Program-made: the position numbers and the translations under genes
The notes under the pieces: generated by a model
Database searches by the model: none
What the model was told of the DNA's origin: nothing
Seen by the model: the letters and a program-made list of their open reading frames with translations, nothing else
In this document: positions 23,201-36,159 of the stretch, piece after piece
How the letters are laid out: every line of letters starts with the position of its first letter
Position numbering within the stretch: the stretch's first letter is position 1
From: Oehlia diaphana
Lineage: Eukaryota; Glomeromycota; Glomeromycetes; Glomerales; Glomeraceae
Direction of reading: 5' to 3'
DNA: 36,402 bases
Assembly (NCBI GenBank): GCA_003833135.1
Contig: QZLH01000135.1
Span: 34,968 to 71,369 of the forward strand

Positions 23201-26200
23201 GAAGGAAGCACATGGGAAGACGTCCTTTCTGAAGCCGGATCGATTGCTTATATGTTCTTACATGATCATGATAAAACTAAGGTAAATTATAATACAAGTT
23301 ATACAAGTTGAAAATTATAAAATATTTATTATTAAGCGTATAACTTGTTTTAATTTTTAATTTTTAGGCTTATTTCTTCCCTGATAAAGCTGATGATAAA
23401 ACTTATTATATGTGGTTCACTACAGATAGTGGAAATACTTTTGATAAAACTGAACTTAAAAATGAGCCTAATAAACTTAATCTTAGAATGCTCGATTTCC
23501 ATCCAAAGGAATATGATTGGTTATTATATATGGCTGGCACTACATGTCCTGGATGTCATTCAATCACTTATTTCTCTTCAGACAATGGGAAAAGTTGGAA
23601 GGAAATTGAGACTTGGGCAGATAAATGTATTTTTGGGAAGGATACAGAATTTTCAGAAACAGAAAATGATGCTGTCTTTTGTTCATCATACAAAGATAAA
23701 AATTCGAAAATATCTCAAGATATATTAGGTGGTAGAACTTCGGAAGCAAATCCTTTACAACTTGTTAAAATGAGAACAGATGGAGGTTCCAAAAAAGTTT
23801 TATTTAATGATGTTGTTAATTATTTCGTCTTTAATGAGTTTATGGCTGTGGCTACGGTTTGTTTAGTTTTAATTTTCATAAGTATATTTGACTAATTTGG
23901 ATTTTTTTTAAAGCAATATTTTTTTTAAAAATAAAAATTAGGAAGAACGCGGGGAATTGTTACTTCATATTTCAGAAGATGGGAGTAAATTCTCTAACGC
24001 GACCTTCCCACCTGATATCAATGTAAATCAACAAGTAAGTTTGATATGAAATTTTAATTTGATAAAAAAGTGCGTGTATTAATAGTTTCAATACATAGGC
24101 GTATACTATCCTCCCATCTACTACTGGCTCTATATTTCTTGATGTATACAAATCTCTAAGACTTGGATCCGAGTATGGTTCCTTATTTAAATCTAACTCA
24201 GATGGTACAGACTTTAATAGAATCCTTGATAACACGAATCGCAATGTTTTCGGAAATGTGGACTTTGAAAAAGTCCAGGGATTAGATGGAATTATATTAG
24301 CTAACCAAGTTGTAAATATTGATGAGCTTAATGATTATGCGAAGAAACTAATTATCACTAAAATAAGTTATGATGATGGTAAGTAAATTATCTTCTTTTA
24401 TGATATTAAATTAGAAATTAACATTTTATAATTTTAATTTCAGGTTCTCATTGGAAACGTTTGAGATTTAATGGTGGTGATAGTAGTTGTCAAGTCTGTA
24501 AATTCCTTTAATTATATATGTATCTTTTTTCTTAAAAAAAAGTCAAAATTTATTTAAATATTTATTTAAAAAATAATTTTTCCAGGATTGTCATCTTAAT
24601 TTACATGGTCGTACTGATATTCGTGGTCCGGGTAGTATATTCAGTGCCCCATCTGCAGTTGGACTTTTAATTGGGGTTGGTAACTTTGGACGCCATCTCT
24701 TACCATACAACGAATGTAATACATTTATGAGTCGCGACGGCGGTAGAATTTGGAAAGAAATCCGACGTGGACCAAGTTTATATGAATTTGGCGACCAGGG
24801 AACAATAATTGTTGTTGTAGACAATGAGGCTCCTACAGATCACGTTCGGTAAGTTGACTTGGGGTCTAAAAATAATTTCTTAAATATATCATTATTTCTT
24901 AAAAATAAATAAATAAATAAATAAAATTTCAAAATATAGGTACAGTTGGGATTACGGAGAAAATTGGGAAAAATATACATTTACCACTTCAACTCCTGTT
25001 AGAGTTTCACTTCTTACTACAAATTCAAAGTCCACGAGCATGAAGTTCTTGTTATTTGGATATACTATTCAAACTTCAACACACGAAGCTAGTCCAGTTG
25101 TCGTTACACTTGACTTTTCGCAATTAGAGAAGAGAAAATGTAAGTAGAATTAATAATAATGATATATCATATTTCTTTTTTTTTAACTTATATATTTTTA
25201 ATTTTCAGGTGATAAAGATGATTATGAATTATGGAATCCAATGGATGAAAACAGTGATGATCATACATGTCTATTGGGTGAAGAAGTTGGTATTTGGCAT
25301 CTCTCTTTCCGTATAAGTTATAAATATTTTATAAAAATTTAATTTCAATATTAGATAAGATTTTGGCGACGTAAAGCTAACGCAGAATGTCATATTGGAG
25401 AATCTGTACCTAAACCTCCTGAAAGAAAAACATGTAAATGTACTAAACATGATTTTGAGTGGTAAGTATAATTTTAATAAATAATTGATTTTATTTTATT
25501 TAAAATACGTATCTTAGAATTTTAATTTCTTTCAGTGCTCATGGTTATTGGCGTAATGAAACGGGACAATGTGAATTGATGGGTCCTGATCCCGATCGTC
25601 CAGCTAATTGTAAAGATACATATCTAGGACATTCAGGTTATGTTAAAATGAAAAAATCAAAATGTGAAGGAGGCGAAAATTTTGATAAAAAGATTGAAAA
25701 ACCTTGTGATTCAGGTAAATTCGACTTTCTAATTATATTTTAAATGATAATATTGATTGATTCTTATTCTTTATTGTTTAAAACAGGAAATATTGTTATT
25801 TCTAAGACAGTATGTATATATAAAGTTCAACATTGTTTCGGTATTTCTAGAAAAGTTCTAAATAAATTTTCAAAAAATTTAACAGAAAGTATTTGATCAA
25901 CGTATTGCTGAGTATTTTTACTTCAATGAATCAAACACTATCTTGGCACGGTCAATGGATAATATTGTATGGAGAAGTACTGATGAAGGCTATACATGGA
26001 CATCGGTTTCCAAGGAAAAAATATATGGTCTCATACAAAATCCTCATTTTAATAATTATGTAGGCAGATTATATGATATTCTTTTGTTTTATTTCTTATT
26101 AAATCGGAATAACTGATATTTTTTTTTTTAGGCATATCTCATTACGCTCGAAGATAGACATTTGTATACGTCCGATTCTGGAGCTACTTTCAACGAATTT

Positions 26201-29015
26201 AAAGTTCCAACAAAGCCTAATCTTCTTCAAATTCCGATTCTTAGTTTCCACCCTGATAAGCCAGAATATTTAATATACACAGGCAGTATAGATTGCGAAG
26301 ACGAATGGTCTCAAACATGTCATACTCAAGTAAGTATGAAATCGTAATTATTGATTATTCATTTTTTAATTTTTCATAATATTCTTTTAGGCATCTTATA
26401 CTTGGAATAATGGTAAAGACTGGAAAAGTCTTGACACGTATGTCAGAGTATGTCAATGGGCTCGCAACAAGAAATTCAAAGTACATCCAGATCTTATCAT
26501 TTGCGAGTCGTATCTTAACAAGGAAGGATCACAAAAAACATTTTTCAACAATCCGCTTAAACTTGTATCTTCAGATAACTTTTTTAAAAATAAAAACACT
26601 GCGTCTATTGAAAACATTGTTGGATTCACTATTTATGAAGAATTTATGATAGTTGCCGAGGTTCGTACCTTATTCAAAACTTAACTTGATTTTTTATCAA
26701 TTCGGAAATTTATGTTTATTTTCATCATCTTTAATAAAGCTACTGCCAAGTGGTCAAAGTCTCCGTCTCTTGGTTTCACTCGATGCTAAAAACTTTGCGG
26801 AAGCTCAATTCCCACCAAATATGCTAATGACTCAAAATGTATTTTTTTTTAACTAATAACTTTTTTTTTATCTTAATTTCTAAAATTCTCTTTCATATTA
26901 TTTTATAGGCTTACACTGTTTTGGAATCAGCCACTTATTCTATTACACTTCACGTTACTACATCAGCAACCTATAAATATGGCAATATCTTGAAATCAAA
27001 CGGAAATGGAACTTTTTATTCATTTTCTTTGGGGTATGCTAATCGTGATGATAAAGGCTTTGTTGATTTTGAAAAAATGCAAGGCATTCAAGGAATCGCT
27101 TTGGCAAATATTGTCGGCAATGTTAATGAAGTTAATATGGGAAATAATAAAAAATTAAAATCTAAGATTACAACTAATGATGGCGAGTATAGATCTTTTT
27201 TTTACTGTGTTATGATTTATTATAAATTATTAATTTATTAAAATTTCTTTTTCTAACTTCTAGGAGCTACATGGAAATTGTTGAACCGGCCAGAATTTGA
27301 TTCAAATAATAATAGATATAAATGCGACGTGATTATTAAATTTTATTATTTATTTAATTTTAATATTTATAACATATTTAACAAATTTAAATTCCTTTGT
27401 GTAGGGCCCTCTTGATAAATGTTCATTACATCTGCATAGTTATACTGAACGGAGGAATCCACGTGATTCTTTTAGTTCCTCTTCTGCTACTGGTTTGATG
27501 ATGGGTGTAGGAAATGTTGGTGAATATCTAACTCCATACTTGGAAGGAGATACTTTCTTAACAAGAGATGCTGGCGCTACATGGATTGAAGTTAAGAAGG
27601 GTGCTTATATGTACGAATTTGGAAATCAAGGTGGTATCATAGTATTAGTTGATGATGAGCAAGCGACAGATCACATATTGTGAGTTGCATATCGTTTCTT
27701 TTTCCTTTTATTTGTTTGTTAGTATATTATAAATTAATGAATTTTGATTTTGTCACAAGGTATTCACTTAATGAGGGACTCTCATGGCAAGAATATAAAT
27801 TTATTAAAGTCGGTGAACAACCTATCAGAGTTTTCGATATTGATACTATGCCAGGTGGACTAAGCAGTAAATTCATATTACGTGGTCTTAATCCATCTCG
27901 TGGTGGCGAAGAAGTTGTCGTGCACCTCGATTTTTCACACATATTTACAAGAACTTGTAAGTAATAGATCGCTTTCTACGACCGTCTATGTTAAGTGCTT
28001 ATATTTTTTATTCTTATAATTGCTAGGTAACCTGGAAAAAGATTTTGAAAAATGGACACCAAAACATCAAGATAATGAATGTCTATTCGGCCATAAGGTA
28101 AAAGTTTAACTGACATTTATTTATTCTATTATTTATTAACCAATCAATGTCAATATGTATATTGTTTATTTTTAGATTTCATATCTTCGAAAGATACGTG
28201 AAAATGAGTGTTATATTGAAGATAAGCTTAGATATAAGAAAGAAAGAGGTGAAAACTGTGATTGTACAGATCACGACTTTGAATGGTAAGAAAACTTAAC
28301 ATTTATCTAAATATAAAGCTGTTGCTAATTAAATATTTTCATATTAGTGATTATAATTACATGCGTAATGAGACGGAAGAATGTGTTTTGGTTCCTGGTG
28401 CTCAACCCTTACTCCGTAGTGTTTCTGAACAATGTGCTGATGGTGATGGATTTTGGTATGAATTATCTGGGTAAGTAATAAATTTTATCTTATATAGGTG
28501 AATTAAACTTTCTGATAATAAATAATTTTAATATGTAAATACTTTTTTAAACTAGTTATCGTAAACTTAAAGCCTCCACTTGTGAGAATGCACCTCCTAA
28601 ATTTGGTAAAAGGCATCCTTGTCCAGGAAACCATTCTGTTTTATTTTGGATAATTATTATTTTGTCACCTTTCGTTATAGTTGGAATTGCGACAATTTGT
28701 TTCATTAACAAAAGATATGGACGAACAGGAGGGTTAGTTGTTATTACTTAAATCTTTTATTATTTTATGATATTATAATTGCTGACTATTCTTTATTTAT
28801 CATAATCAATTAGGCGTATTCGACTTGGAAGTTCTATTGAACCTAATTCAATTATTGATATGTTTTATCAAATCAGAATTCCAAGATTTATTTCAAGATT
28901 ATGGTCAAAGATTCCATTCCCTGGTCGCAACAATTATCATTATTCACCTGTTGCCACAGATGACGGACATGATGTTTTAATGGATGATTATGTACAAGAT
29001 AATGAAACATTATAA
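20212..29015 (+). CDS. VPS10: Vps10/sortilin-family sorting receptor with three Vps10 modules
   Basis: My model joins 32 exons in frame (2114 residues): 20212-20403, 20535-20666, 20785-20970, 21070-22130, 22203-22455, 22526-22632, 22714-22913, 22988-23076, 23153-23281, 23368-23856, 23942-24034, 24099-24378, 24444-24493, 24586-24848, 24940-25139, 25209-25285, 25355-25461, 25536-25714, 25787-25809, 25886-26059, 26132-26329, 26391-26660, 26740-26838, 26909-27182, 27264-27328, 27405-27679, 27760-27956, 28027-28097, 28176-28285, 28348-28470, 28556-28732, 28814-29015. A signal sequence ([16 protein letters not shown], about 21-36) precedes three beta-propeller plus Cys-rich (10CC) units: about 40-710, 711-1365 and 1366-2015. 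Asp-box motifs recur ([26 protein letters not shown]). A transmembrane helix (about 2017-2039) and 75-residue cytosolic tail follow. It should carry hydrolases from Golgi to vacuole. The intron at 27183 has a GC donor. A start at 20269 is possible. Confidence 0.92.
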
Positions 29016-30479
29016 CAAAAAAAACTATATAGATTTAAATGCAGATATTTTTTTTTAAACATTAATATTTTTGTATATTTTTTTCTCGATTTTGTATTTA
29101 TTTTGTTTTGTAGAGCTTAGATAATTTAAATAAATTACAGTATAACAATAACGTATGATTGAAATGCTAAAATACATACTAATATCGCACTAGAATTCTT
29201 CAGCACGTGACTTTTTGGCCATTAAGAATTAGTCACGAGGAGTTATACTAAGTTTGTCGGCAGGGGTGAGGTCATTTGGTCACAATTAGTGTTAGGCTAG
29301 TTTAGTTTATCATATTCTTTAAATAAAAAATAAAATAATTTTGATGACAAATCACAAAATTGCGTCGTTCCTGTCGTTCATATATACGAAGTAAGTATAA
29401 AAATTAATTCTTTGCTAGTAAGGTAGAAATATTTAAGAAATAATATAAATAATGAACTACAAAATTAGGTGAGATTTATATCACTAAATAATGCTGAGTT
29501 GTACACTGCTACTAGATAATTTAGTAAACTATCTTGCGAAAATTACCAGCACTACTAACGTCATTCTTTGTTTAGCTATCTTGAAAGTTTCATGTGTTTA
29601 ATTCCGAATAGGATAATTAGATGTTAGTTCCAAAGCATTTATCTTAATATATATCAGTATCTAATGCCATTATGCAGGAAATCTCTTGCTGATCTAATGC
29701 AAGAGGCAAATGTACATGAATTATATCTAGTACTTGGCAAATACTAAATACTTTTGTAATACGCTTCTAAAACCAAATTCTGTAATTTGACAGATAAATC
29801 GAAGATTATACGATGATAATTATATTCGATTTATTCGATTTCGTGTTGATGGAAATCATCAAACAATATATTAATAGAATATTTCACAATACAATATTAA
29901 TATTGTAGCATATACATTCCAAATATTGTACTTATTCGTGGTATTTATGAATAAATCGTAATTAATGGATAATGGAAATAAATTTAGATTGTCATTTTGA
30001 TTGAGAGTGAGTTTATTTTGTATTAAGTAAAAACAAAACTTACCTTTTAGTGTGAATATAAGGTATCGATAAGATCGAGTTGGATCCCGAATTTGAGGTT
30101 ACAAATCATATGAAAGTAAGGCAGGTATCTGGTTGGTTATGATTCTATTTATCCATCTTGTACAAAATCCTATATCCAATCAAATCCGGCTTAACTTTTC
30201 ATCAAAAAACGAACGAGAAATATCCATAAAGGAAATAAGATATGTTGGAGATGATGTGTTGCGATTTCTAATCGTCTTTCAATTCATAGATGTCCGTGAA
30301 ACTTCAGGCATTTTTGGAAGCGGTAATAATCTAATCGATTATTAACGGATATACCAAAATGTAACGTAGTACGGCATCAAATGACTTTAATTACATGGAC
30401 ATCTTTGACATACATCTATGTTGATAAATTTGAACTCGTTAGGATACCGGATAAAATTTTTAGAATAGTTACCAAATTA
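29016..30479. other. Intergenic region between VPS10 and VAC14
   Basis: The 1.46-kb spacer holds the VPS10 3' end and the VAC14 promoter. An 18-bp perfect palindrome (TACAATATTAATATTGTA) lies at 29890-29907. An open frame at 30133-30345 has no family similarity. The frame of VAC14 stays open upstream to an ATG at 30381, but homology supports the ATG at 30480. Confidence 0.5.
29890..29907. repeat. 18-bp perfect palindrome
   Basis: TACAATATTAATATTGTA reads the same on both strands. It could be a dimeric factor site or chance in AT-rich DNA. Confidence 0.6.
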
Positions 30480-33400
30480 ATGTCGGACGTTCTAGTTCTA
30501 AGCGCCCAAATTGTTCGTGGACTTAATGATAAAGCATATGAAAAACGTAAAGCCGCTGCATTAGAAGTTGAAAAGTATGCATTATTGGTTTTCGAGTTTG
30601 TTAAGAACACTTTAACGGTTATGAGCGCGTCCTTAAGGGTTATTAGCCTAGCATTTATCTGAATAGTTTGTAAAAAAGCTTATTAGATTAATTTTTCCTA
30701 ATTATATTTTATTTTTCATAGGCTTATTCGTGAATACTCTGCGAGCAAAGAAACCGAAAGAGTTCGAGCAATTCTAGATAAACTCGTTCAAGATTTTGCG
30801 TATTCAGTAAATGCTAATGCACGCAATGGAGGATTAATTGGTTTGGCAGCCGCATCTATTGCTCTAGGCCCTGTAAGTCTTGCTTGAACGGTATTCTTTT
30901 GTATAATCTGAACCTGACTGGTTGATGTCTGAATAATATTGTTTAGGACGTAGCTGCATATTTGGATGATATTGTTCCTCCAGTTCTCGCTTGCTTCGCA
31001 GATCAAGATTCTCGTGTCAGATATTATGCTTGTGAAAGCATGTATAATATTGCGAAAGTGTCAAAAGGAGAAATATTGCGATATTTCAATGAAGTATTTG
31101 ATGCGATGAGCAAGGTAAATTCTATTTCTCCAAGGGTTGATAGTACTTTTAGTCAGGTACAAACAGTAATCAACATTATGCATACTCATTTTATGCGCAA
31201 ATTATAGCTAGCTGCGGATTCTGAGCTTTCTGTTAAAAATGGTGCTGAACTTCTGGATAGATTAATTAAAGATATTGTGGCGGAACAGTCTACTACATAT
31301 GTATCTATCTTAGCTCATCCTTCTCTGTCACACGATGACTCAATGGGACCAGTTTCAATGCCACGTACAACTGCTTTCTCATTACCTAGATTTATTCCTT
31401 TACTTTCCGAACGTATCCGAGCGAAAAATCCATTTACACGTAATTTCCTGGTATCGTGGATTACTGTACTGGACTCAATACCGGACCTTGAACTAGTATC
31501 ATTTTTGCCGGACTTCTTGGATGGTCTTTTGCAATTTTTAAGTGATCCAAATGATGTTAGATATGCGACTTCATCAGTACTTGCAAATTTCTTAGCTGAG
31601 ATACGTATAACAGTCGAAGTTAAAGAACAACAAAAACAGCAATCAATGAAAACTTATTTTCTTGAACAACAAAAACTATCTGAAACTGCTAGTGATGCAG
31701 GTGAAAGTATAAAAGATGGTGATGGCGATGACGCTACACTAGTGAAATCATCTATTAATTCAGCTGATGGAGATGTTAACTGGGATGCAGTTTCGATAAG
31801 TGAAACAGAGGGAAAGGGCAAAGGTTCATGGGTTCCTGGCCAAGGAGTTGTCATTAGTTATACTCGAATTGTTGAAATTTTAATGCCTCACTTGTCTTCT
31901 CATGGTAAGTTTCTCTTTATTAATTCATTAAAATTTTCTTATCACTTATTATTTTGTATTTCAATTCCTTTATAGAGGAAGAGATTCAGGCAACTGCATT
32001 AAAATGGATAAACGAATTTATAACACTCGCCAAAGATGTCATAATTGCCTTTACACCACAACTGATAAGCGCTGTCCTACCTTCGTTGGCCCATTTAGTA
32101 GTACATATCCTTTATACTCATATTCATGTAGAGATTATAAAGTGTTCATTAAATACTTTAAATACTTTTTATTTATGTCCTTGACAAGTATTGCTTACCT
32201 ATCAGAAATGTTGCAGTGGAAGTGAATCGGAACCTATACAAATTGATTCTTGAAACTCCAACCAATACTAATCCATCCCTACAACCACCTCCATACTCTT
32301 CTGCACATTTATCATCTGTTTCGCCCGTGGATTCTTCTGTTCTTTTATCGCATATGGGAAACAATAAAGAAACCAATAGTATTAATACACTACCTTTAAT
32401 TTATGAACAGGCAGATCCATTTGATTATCAGGAAACTGTTAAAGCTTTAGTACATCAATTTAAAAATGATCATGAAGAAACAAGGGTGGCCAGTTTGGAT
32501 TGGCTATTAATGTTGCATAAGAAAGCACCCAAAAAGGTTTAGTCTTATAATATAAAGAATTATTATCATGTGTTATTTAACTTAATAAATGTTCAACTTT
32601 GTAGATTCTTGCAATTGATGATGGTACTTTTCCAGTACTGTTGAAGACTCTCTCAGATCAATCAGAGGAGGTTAGAATAAAATTGCTAACATTTTAAATC
32701 TTTCTCTTTAGTATTTATAATTAATTTGTATTCTTAATAAAATTTAGGTCGTAAAACGCGATCTTCAACTTCTTGCACAATTATCTTCTAGTTCAGAAGA
32801 TGAATTCTTTACTCGTTTTATGGTCGATTTGTTGAAATTGTTTAGTACTGATCGACGGCTATTAGAATCAAGAGGTAGCTTGATTATACGACATTTATGT
32901 TCAAGTCTTAATTCAGAAAGAATTTATCGCACCTTTGCGGAAATATTGGAAAGGGAGGAGGTTTTTATCAAGCTCCAATAATTATATTTTTCCCCCGTTA
33001 CTGCGATCTAACATATTATTCTAATAGGACATAGAGTTTGCCTCCAATATGGTACAAAATCTTAACAGTATTCTTATTACCACTCCTGAACTTTCTGATT
33101 TGCGAAAAAGACTTAAAAATCTTGAAACAAAAGACGGACAAATGTTGTTTACTGCTTTGTACAAATCCTGGTGCCATAATCCTGTTTCTACATTTTCACT
33201 ATGTTTACTAGCACAGGCTTATGAACATGCGGCAAATTTGTTACAAAGTTTGTATGTAATAATTTATTATATTTTTGGTTGTTTATTAAAAGTGTTGAAT
33301 TTTTATCTTAAATTCGTTTCATTTTGTTTATATTAGTGCCGATTTGGATATAACTGTAAATCTCCTTATTCAGATCGACAAACTTGTCCAATTGATAGAA

Positions 33401-34313
33401 TCGCCAGTATTCACCTGTAACTATTGAAATTTTTTTTTTAAAAAAAAAAGTTTTATATTCCAAATTGGATAACTCGTAATATAGGAATTAACATGTACTG
33501 TTTGGCAAATTTAAAGATCTTCGTTTACAACTTCTTGAACCAGAAAAATATCCGTATCTTTTCAAATGTCTTTATGGATTATTAATGCTTTTACCACAGA
33601 GTAGTGCTTTTGCCAGTTTAAAGAATCGACTGACTAGTGTTTCATCAATGGGATTCTTACATTTGATACCAAAAAGGTATCGTCTTATAAATATATTAAA
33701 TATAAAATTCGGACTGATTATTAAAATAAATAATATTTCTATTCGATAAGTGCACAAACGACGGATATCAGAAGGCCGAAAGGAGTACCCACAAAGGAAG
33801 ATGGTATAAAATTCCAAGAGCTTTTAACTCATTTTAGAGCTGTACAGACGAAACATGAAAAGACACGCAAACAATGTAATTAAGAAATTTCATTTGAATT
33901 TTTTTTTATAGTAAATTTGATTTTATTTCTTATTAAATATCCGCTGTATAATATTAGCTCTTCAATCCCTCGGGCGTTCAAACAGTCAGTTGAACCGAAA
34001 TCGACATGGCCGAAATCGTGACCGAGATAAATCAACATTTCCCTCATCAAATCTGTCACCATCAACACATTTATCTACAAACAAGCATATTGGAAGTAAT
34101 GCACAATCGCCTCCTCATAGTAGTGATCATAAAGGAGGATCTGGTACTAGTGGTAGTACCTCCAGTGGGATAATATCAACGAGTCAGCCTAAAAGGAGGC
34201 TGAGTGCCGCAAGTAATGCTAGTGCAACTAGCGATCACGGCGGAAATTCTAGTTCTCGGCCACAAAGTCCTCCTATTAATAATAGTAAACGCGGAATCGT
34301 ATACAGGAAATAA
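30480..34313 (+). CDS. VAC14: Vac14, scaffold of the Fab1/PIKfyve kinase complex
   Basis: Thirteen exons: 30480-30574, 30722-30872, 30947-31114, 31208-31904, 31976-32097, 32189-32536, 32605-32670, 32748-32960, 33028-33251, 33337-33416, 33517-33676, 33751-33875, 33958-34313. They join in frame to 934 residues (human about 780, yeast 880). Vac14 is a HEAT-repeat scaffold that holds Fab1 kinase and Fig4 phosphatase on the vacuole/endosome to make and turn over PI(3,5)P2. The start [20 protein letters not shown] is the family's N-terminal signature, followed by [34 protein letters not shown] and [17 protein letters not shown]. The Fig4-binding part has [20 protein letters not shown] and [13 protein letters not shown] (about 705-755). 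Residues about 817-934 are Ser/Asn/Arg-rich and disordered, a tail longer than in animals. The junction between 32097 and 32189 is least certain (donor at 32098 or 32101). An acidic Ser-rich insert lies in exon 4 (about 285-340). Confidence 0.95.
33430..33449. repeat. T10/A10 homopolymer junction inside a VAC14 intron
   Basis: Ten T pass directly into ten A inside the intron 33417-33516, giving a perfect 20-bp self-complementary tract. Confidence 0.9.
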
Positions 34314-34497
34314 TATTTTTATTTTTATGTTCCGAAAAACATTATTAAGTATATCAAGCGTAAACCCTTCATTATTAATATATAGTATAATTTGACGTGA
34401 TTTTAATTATATATGTAATCAATTATTTAAACTTCAATTGCAATTGTACATTAATTATTATTTCTGAGTTATGTTGAATAATAAAAAATAAATTATG
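34314..34497. other. VAC14 3' region
   Basis: AT-rich sequence that should contain the VAC14 polyadenylation site; AATAAA-type strings lie near 34479-34491. No other feature is seen. Confidence 0.5.
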
Positions 34498-35262
34498 GTT
34501 TTTCCATTAATCTCATCTTCAATTCTTCAAATGCTTCCTGTTGTTTTTCTGTCCATTCAAACAGTGCATCTTTCTTGACTAACTGATATAAAGGTTTTGA
34601 TATTCTTGCAAAATTCTTTATAAATTTTCTATAGTACAAACATAATCCTAAAATATCTTTATTTCTTTAATTTTCTCTACATTCCTTTCATTTGGTTTTA
34701 GACCATCTCTCCCTACTATATGTCCCAAAATTCAACATTTCATCCAGCAAACTCACATTTTTTAATTTCACGATCATATTATTCTCCTTTAATTTATTCA
34801 ATACTCTATCAACATGTTTTATATGCTCTTCAAAATCTTTTGAATAAATCATTATATCATCCAAATATACTATTACAAACTCTCCAATATATCCCTTAAT
34901 ATATTATCCATTAGTCTTTGGAACATTCCAGACACATTTTTCAATCCAAATGGCATAACATTATATTCAAATAATTCTTGCAAACATATAAATGCCATTT
35001 TCTCCTTATCTTTCTCTGCCATTTCAACCTGATGATACCCTGCCAAATCTAAGCTTGTGAACCATCTTGCAGGTCTATATTTTTTAGTAGTTCATCTATA
35101 TGAGGTAGAGGATACACATCTGATTTTGTTACTTTATTTAACTTTCTATAATCAATACAAAATCTGTATCCCTCATCTTTCTTTTTTGCTAATGTTACTG
35201 GAGATGCTCATGCACTCCATAATTTCCTAATCTTCCCCATTTTTAATAATTGTTTACTTCTT
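34498..35262 (-). pseudogene. Decayed Ty3/gypsy reverse transcriptase
   Basis: Read on the minus strand, this stretch encodes pieces of a Ty3/gypsy pol reverse transcriptase in the right order: GYRFCIDYRKLNKVTKSDVY with PLPHIDELL near 35100-35200, VIVYLDDIMIYSKDFEEHI near 34820-34885 (the YxDD catalytic motif is readable as YLDD), and NFARISKPLYQLVKKDALFEWTEKQ near 34540-34610, the junction towards RNase H. Several stop codons and frame changes separate the pieces, so no intact protein can be made. RNase H and integrase are not seen beyond 34498 and no LTR is recognisable. It is a partial relic that ends about 185 bp past the VAC14 stop codon. Confidence 0.88.
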
Positions 35263-36110
35263 TTTCCTTTTTCCTCTGTCTCTTTGTAACTTTTCTGTTC
35301 TATCAGTGTCTGACTTCTTTTAATCTCAATTCTGTTTAACAACATTTACTCTTTCTAACTTCTCTTCATCATATTTAAATATATTCTTATAACTCTTAAT
35401 TAGCTCTATCATCTCATCCCTTCTCTCATCTATCATCTCCCCTAAATGTAACTTCTCATAGAATTTCTTCCATTTATTATTATTTTCATTTGTCATTTTA
35501 AAATTCTTTTTATTTTATCCTGATTATTTTATCTCAACTACTTTTGTTATTTTTCATCAATCTCAACATTGTTTATATATTTTACTCCTTTAATTTTCAT
35601 TTTCACTAGAATTTTCACTACTGGTATAATCGGTTAAACTTTTTCATTTGATATTCTAACTTCTTTTTGTAACTCTTTTTTTTCAGATATTCTTTTATTT
35701 CCTTGTTCATAATTCCATCTTTCTATCTTACTTTCAAATTCAGATTCCTTCATTTTACTTTTATATTCTGACTCTTCTAATTCTTCTAATTGTTTAATAT
35801 ATCATATAGATATATTTATTATTTCTTTTCCATTCTTTAATTCTAATAATACTTCATTATTATAATTGATATTCACATTTCATTTCCTAATAAATTATTT
35901 CCTATGATTATTTCTACTTGTTTTGATTCTATTATATCTAATGTTACTGGTTTTATTATTTCTTCATCAATCTTTATTTCTGTATTAACTATATATACAT
36001 TAATGTACATATAATATTACTCTTCTCTCTTATTGTTAATCCTCTACTATTCTGTAATTACACTTATTATTATTTCTGAATTTATTATAACTTTCACATC
36101 TTTATCATTT
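35263..36110 (-). pseudogene. Upstream part of the same Ty3/gypsy relic (protease region)
   Basis: On the minus strand, broken frames continue upstream of the reverse transcriptase. Near 35830-35960 the translation resembles the C-terminal part of a retroelement aspartic protease: VEIIIGNNLLG, then NINYNNEVLLELKNGKEIINI, matching the usual hydrophobic-GN-LL pattern. Next comes a Lys/Glu-rich stretch (about 35680-35800), probably a protease to reverse transcriptase linker. Stop codons interrupt it. The protease active-site DTG could not be located, and gag is not identifiable. Confidence 0.6.
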
Positions 36111-36159
36111 ATTACTAATCATATCTTTATTGCTATTACAAAATTATTTATGTATAATG

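Noticed and set aside
20212..29015. Several tandem VPS10 genes instead of one
   Set aside because: No signal peptide, transmembrane segment or intergenic-like gap occurs between modules, and the exons join in frame across both boundaries.
30133..30345. 70-codon frame upstream of VAC14
   Set aside because: I considered it as a 5' VAC14 exon or separate gene, but Vac14 similarity starts at 30480 and this frame has no recognisable family.
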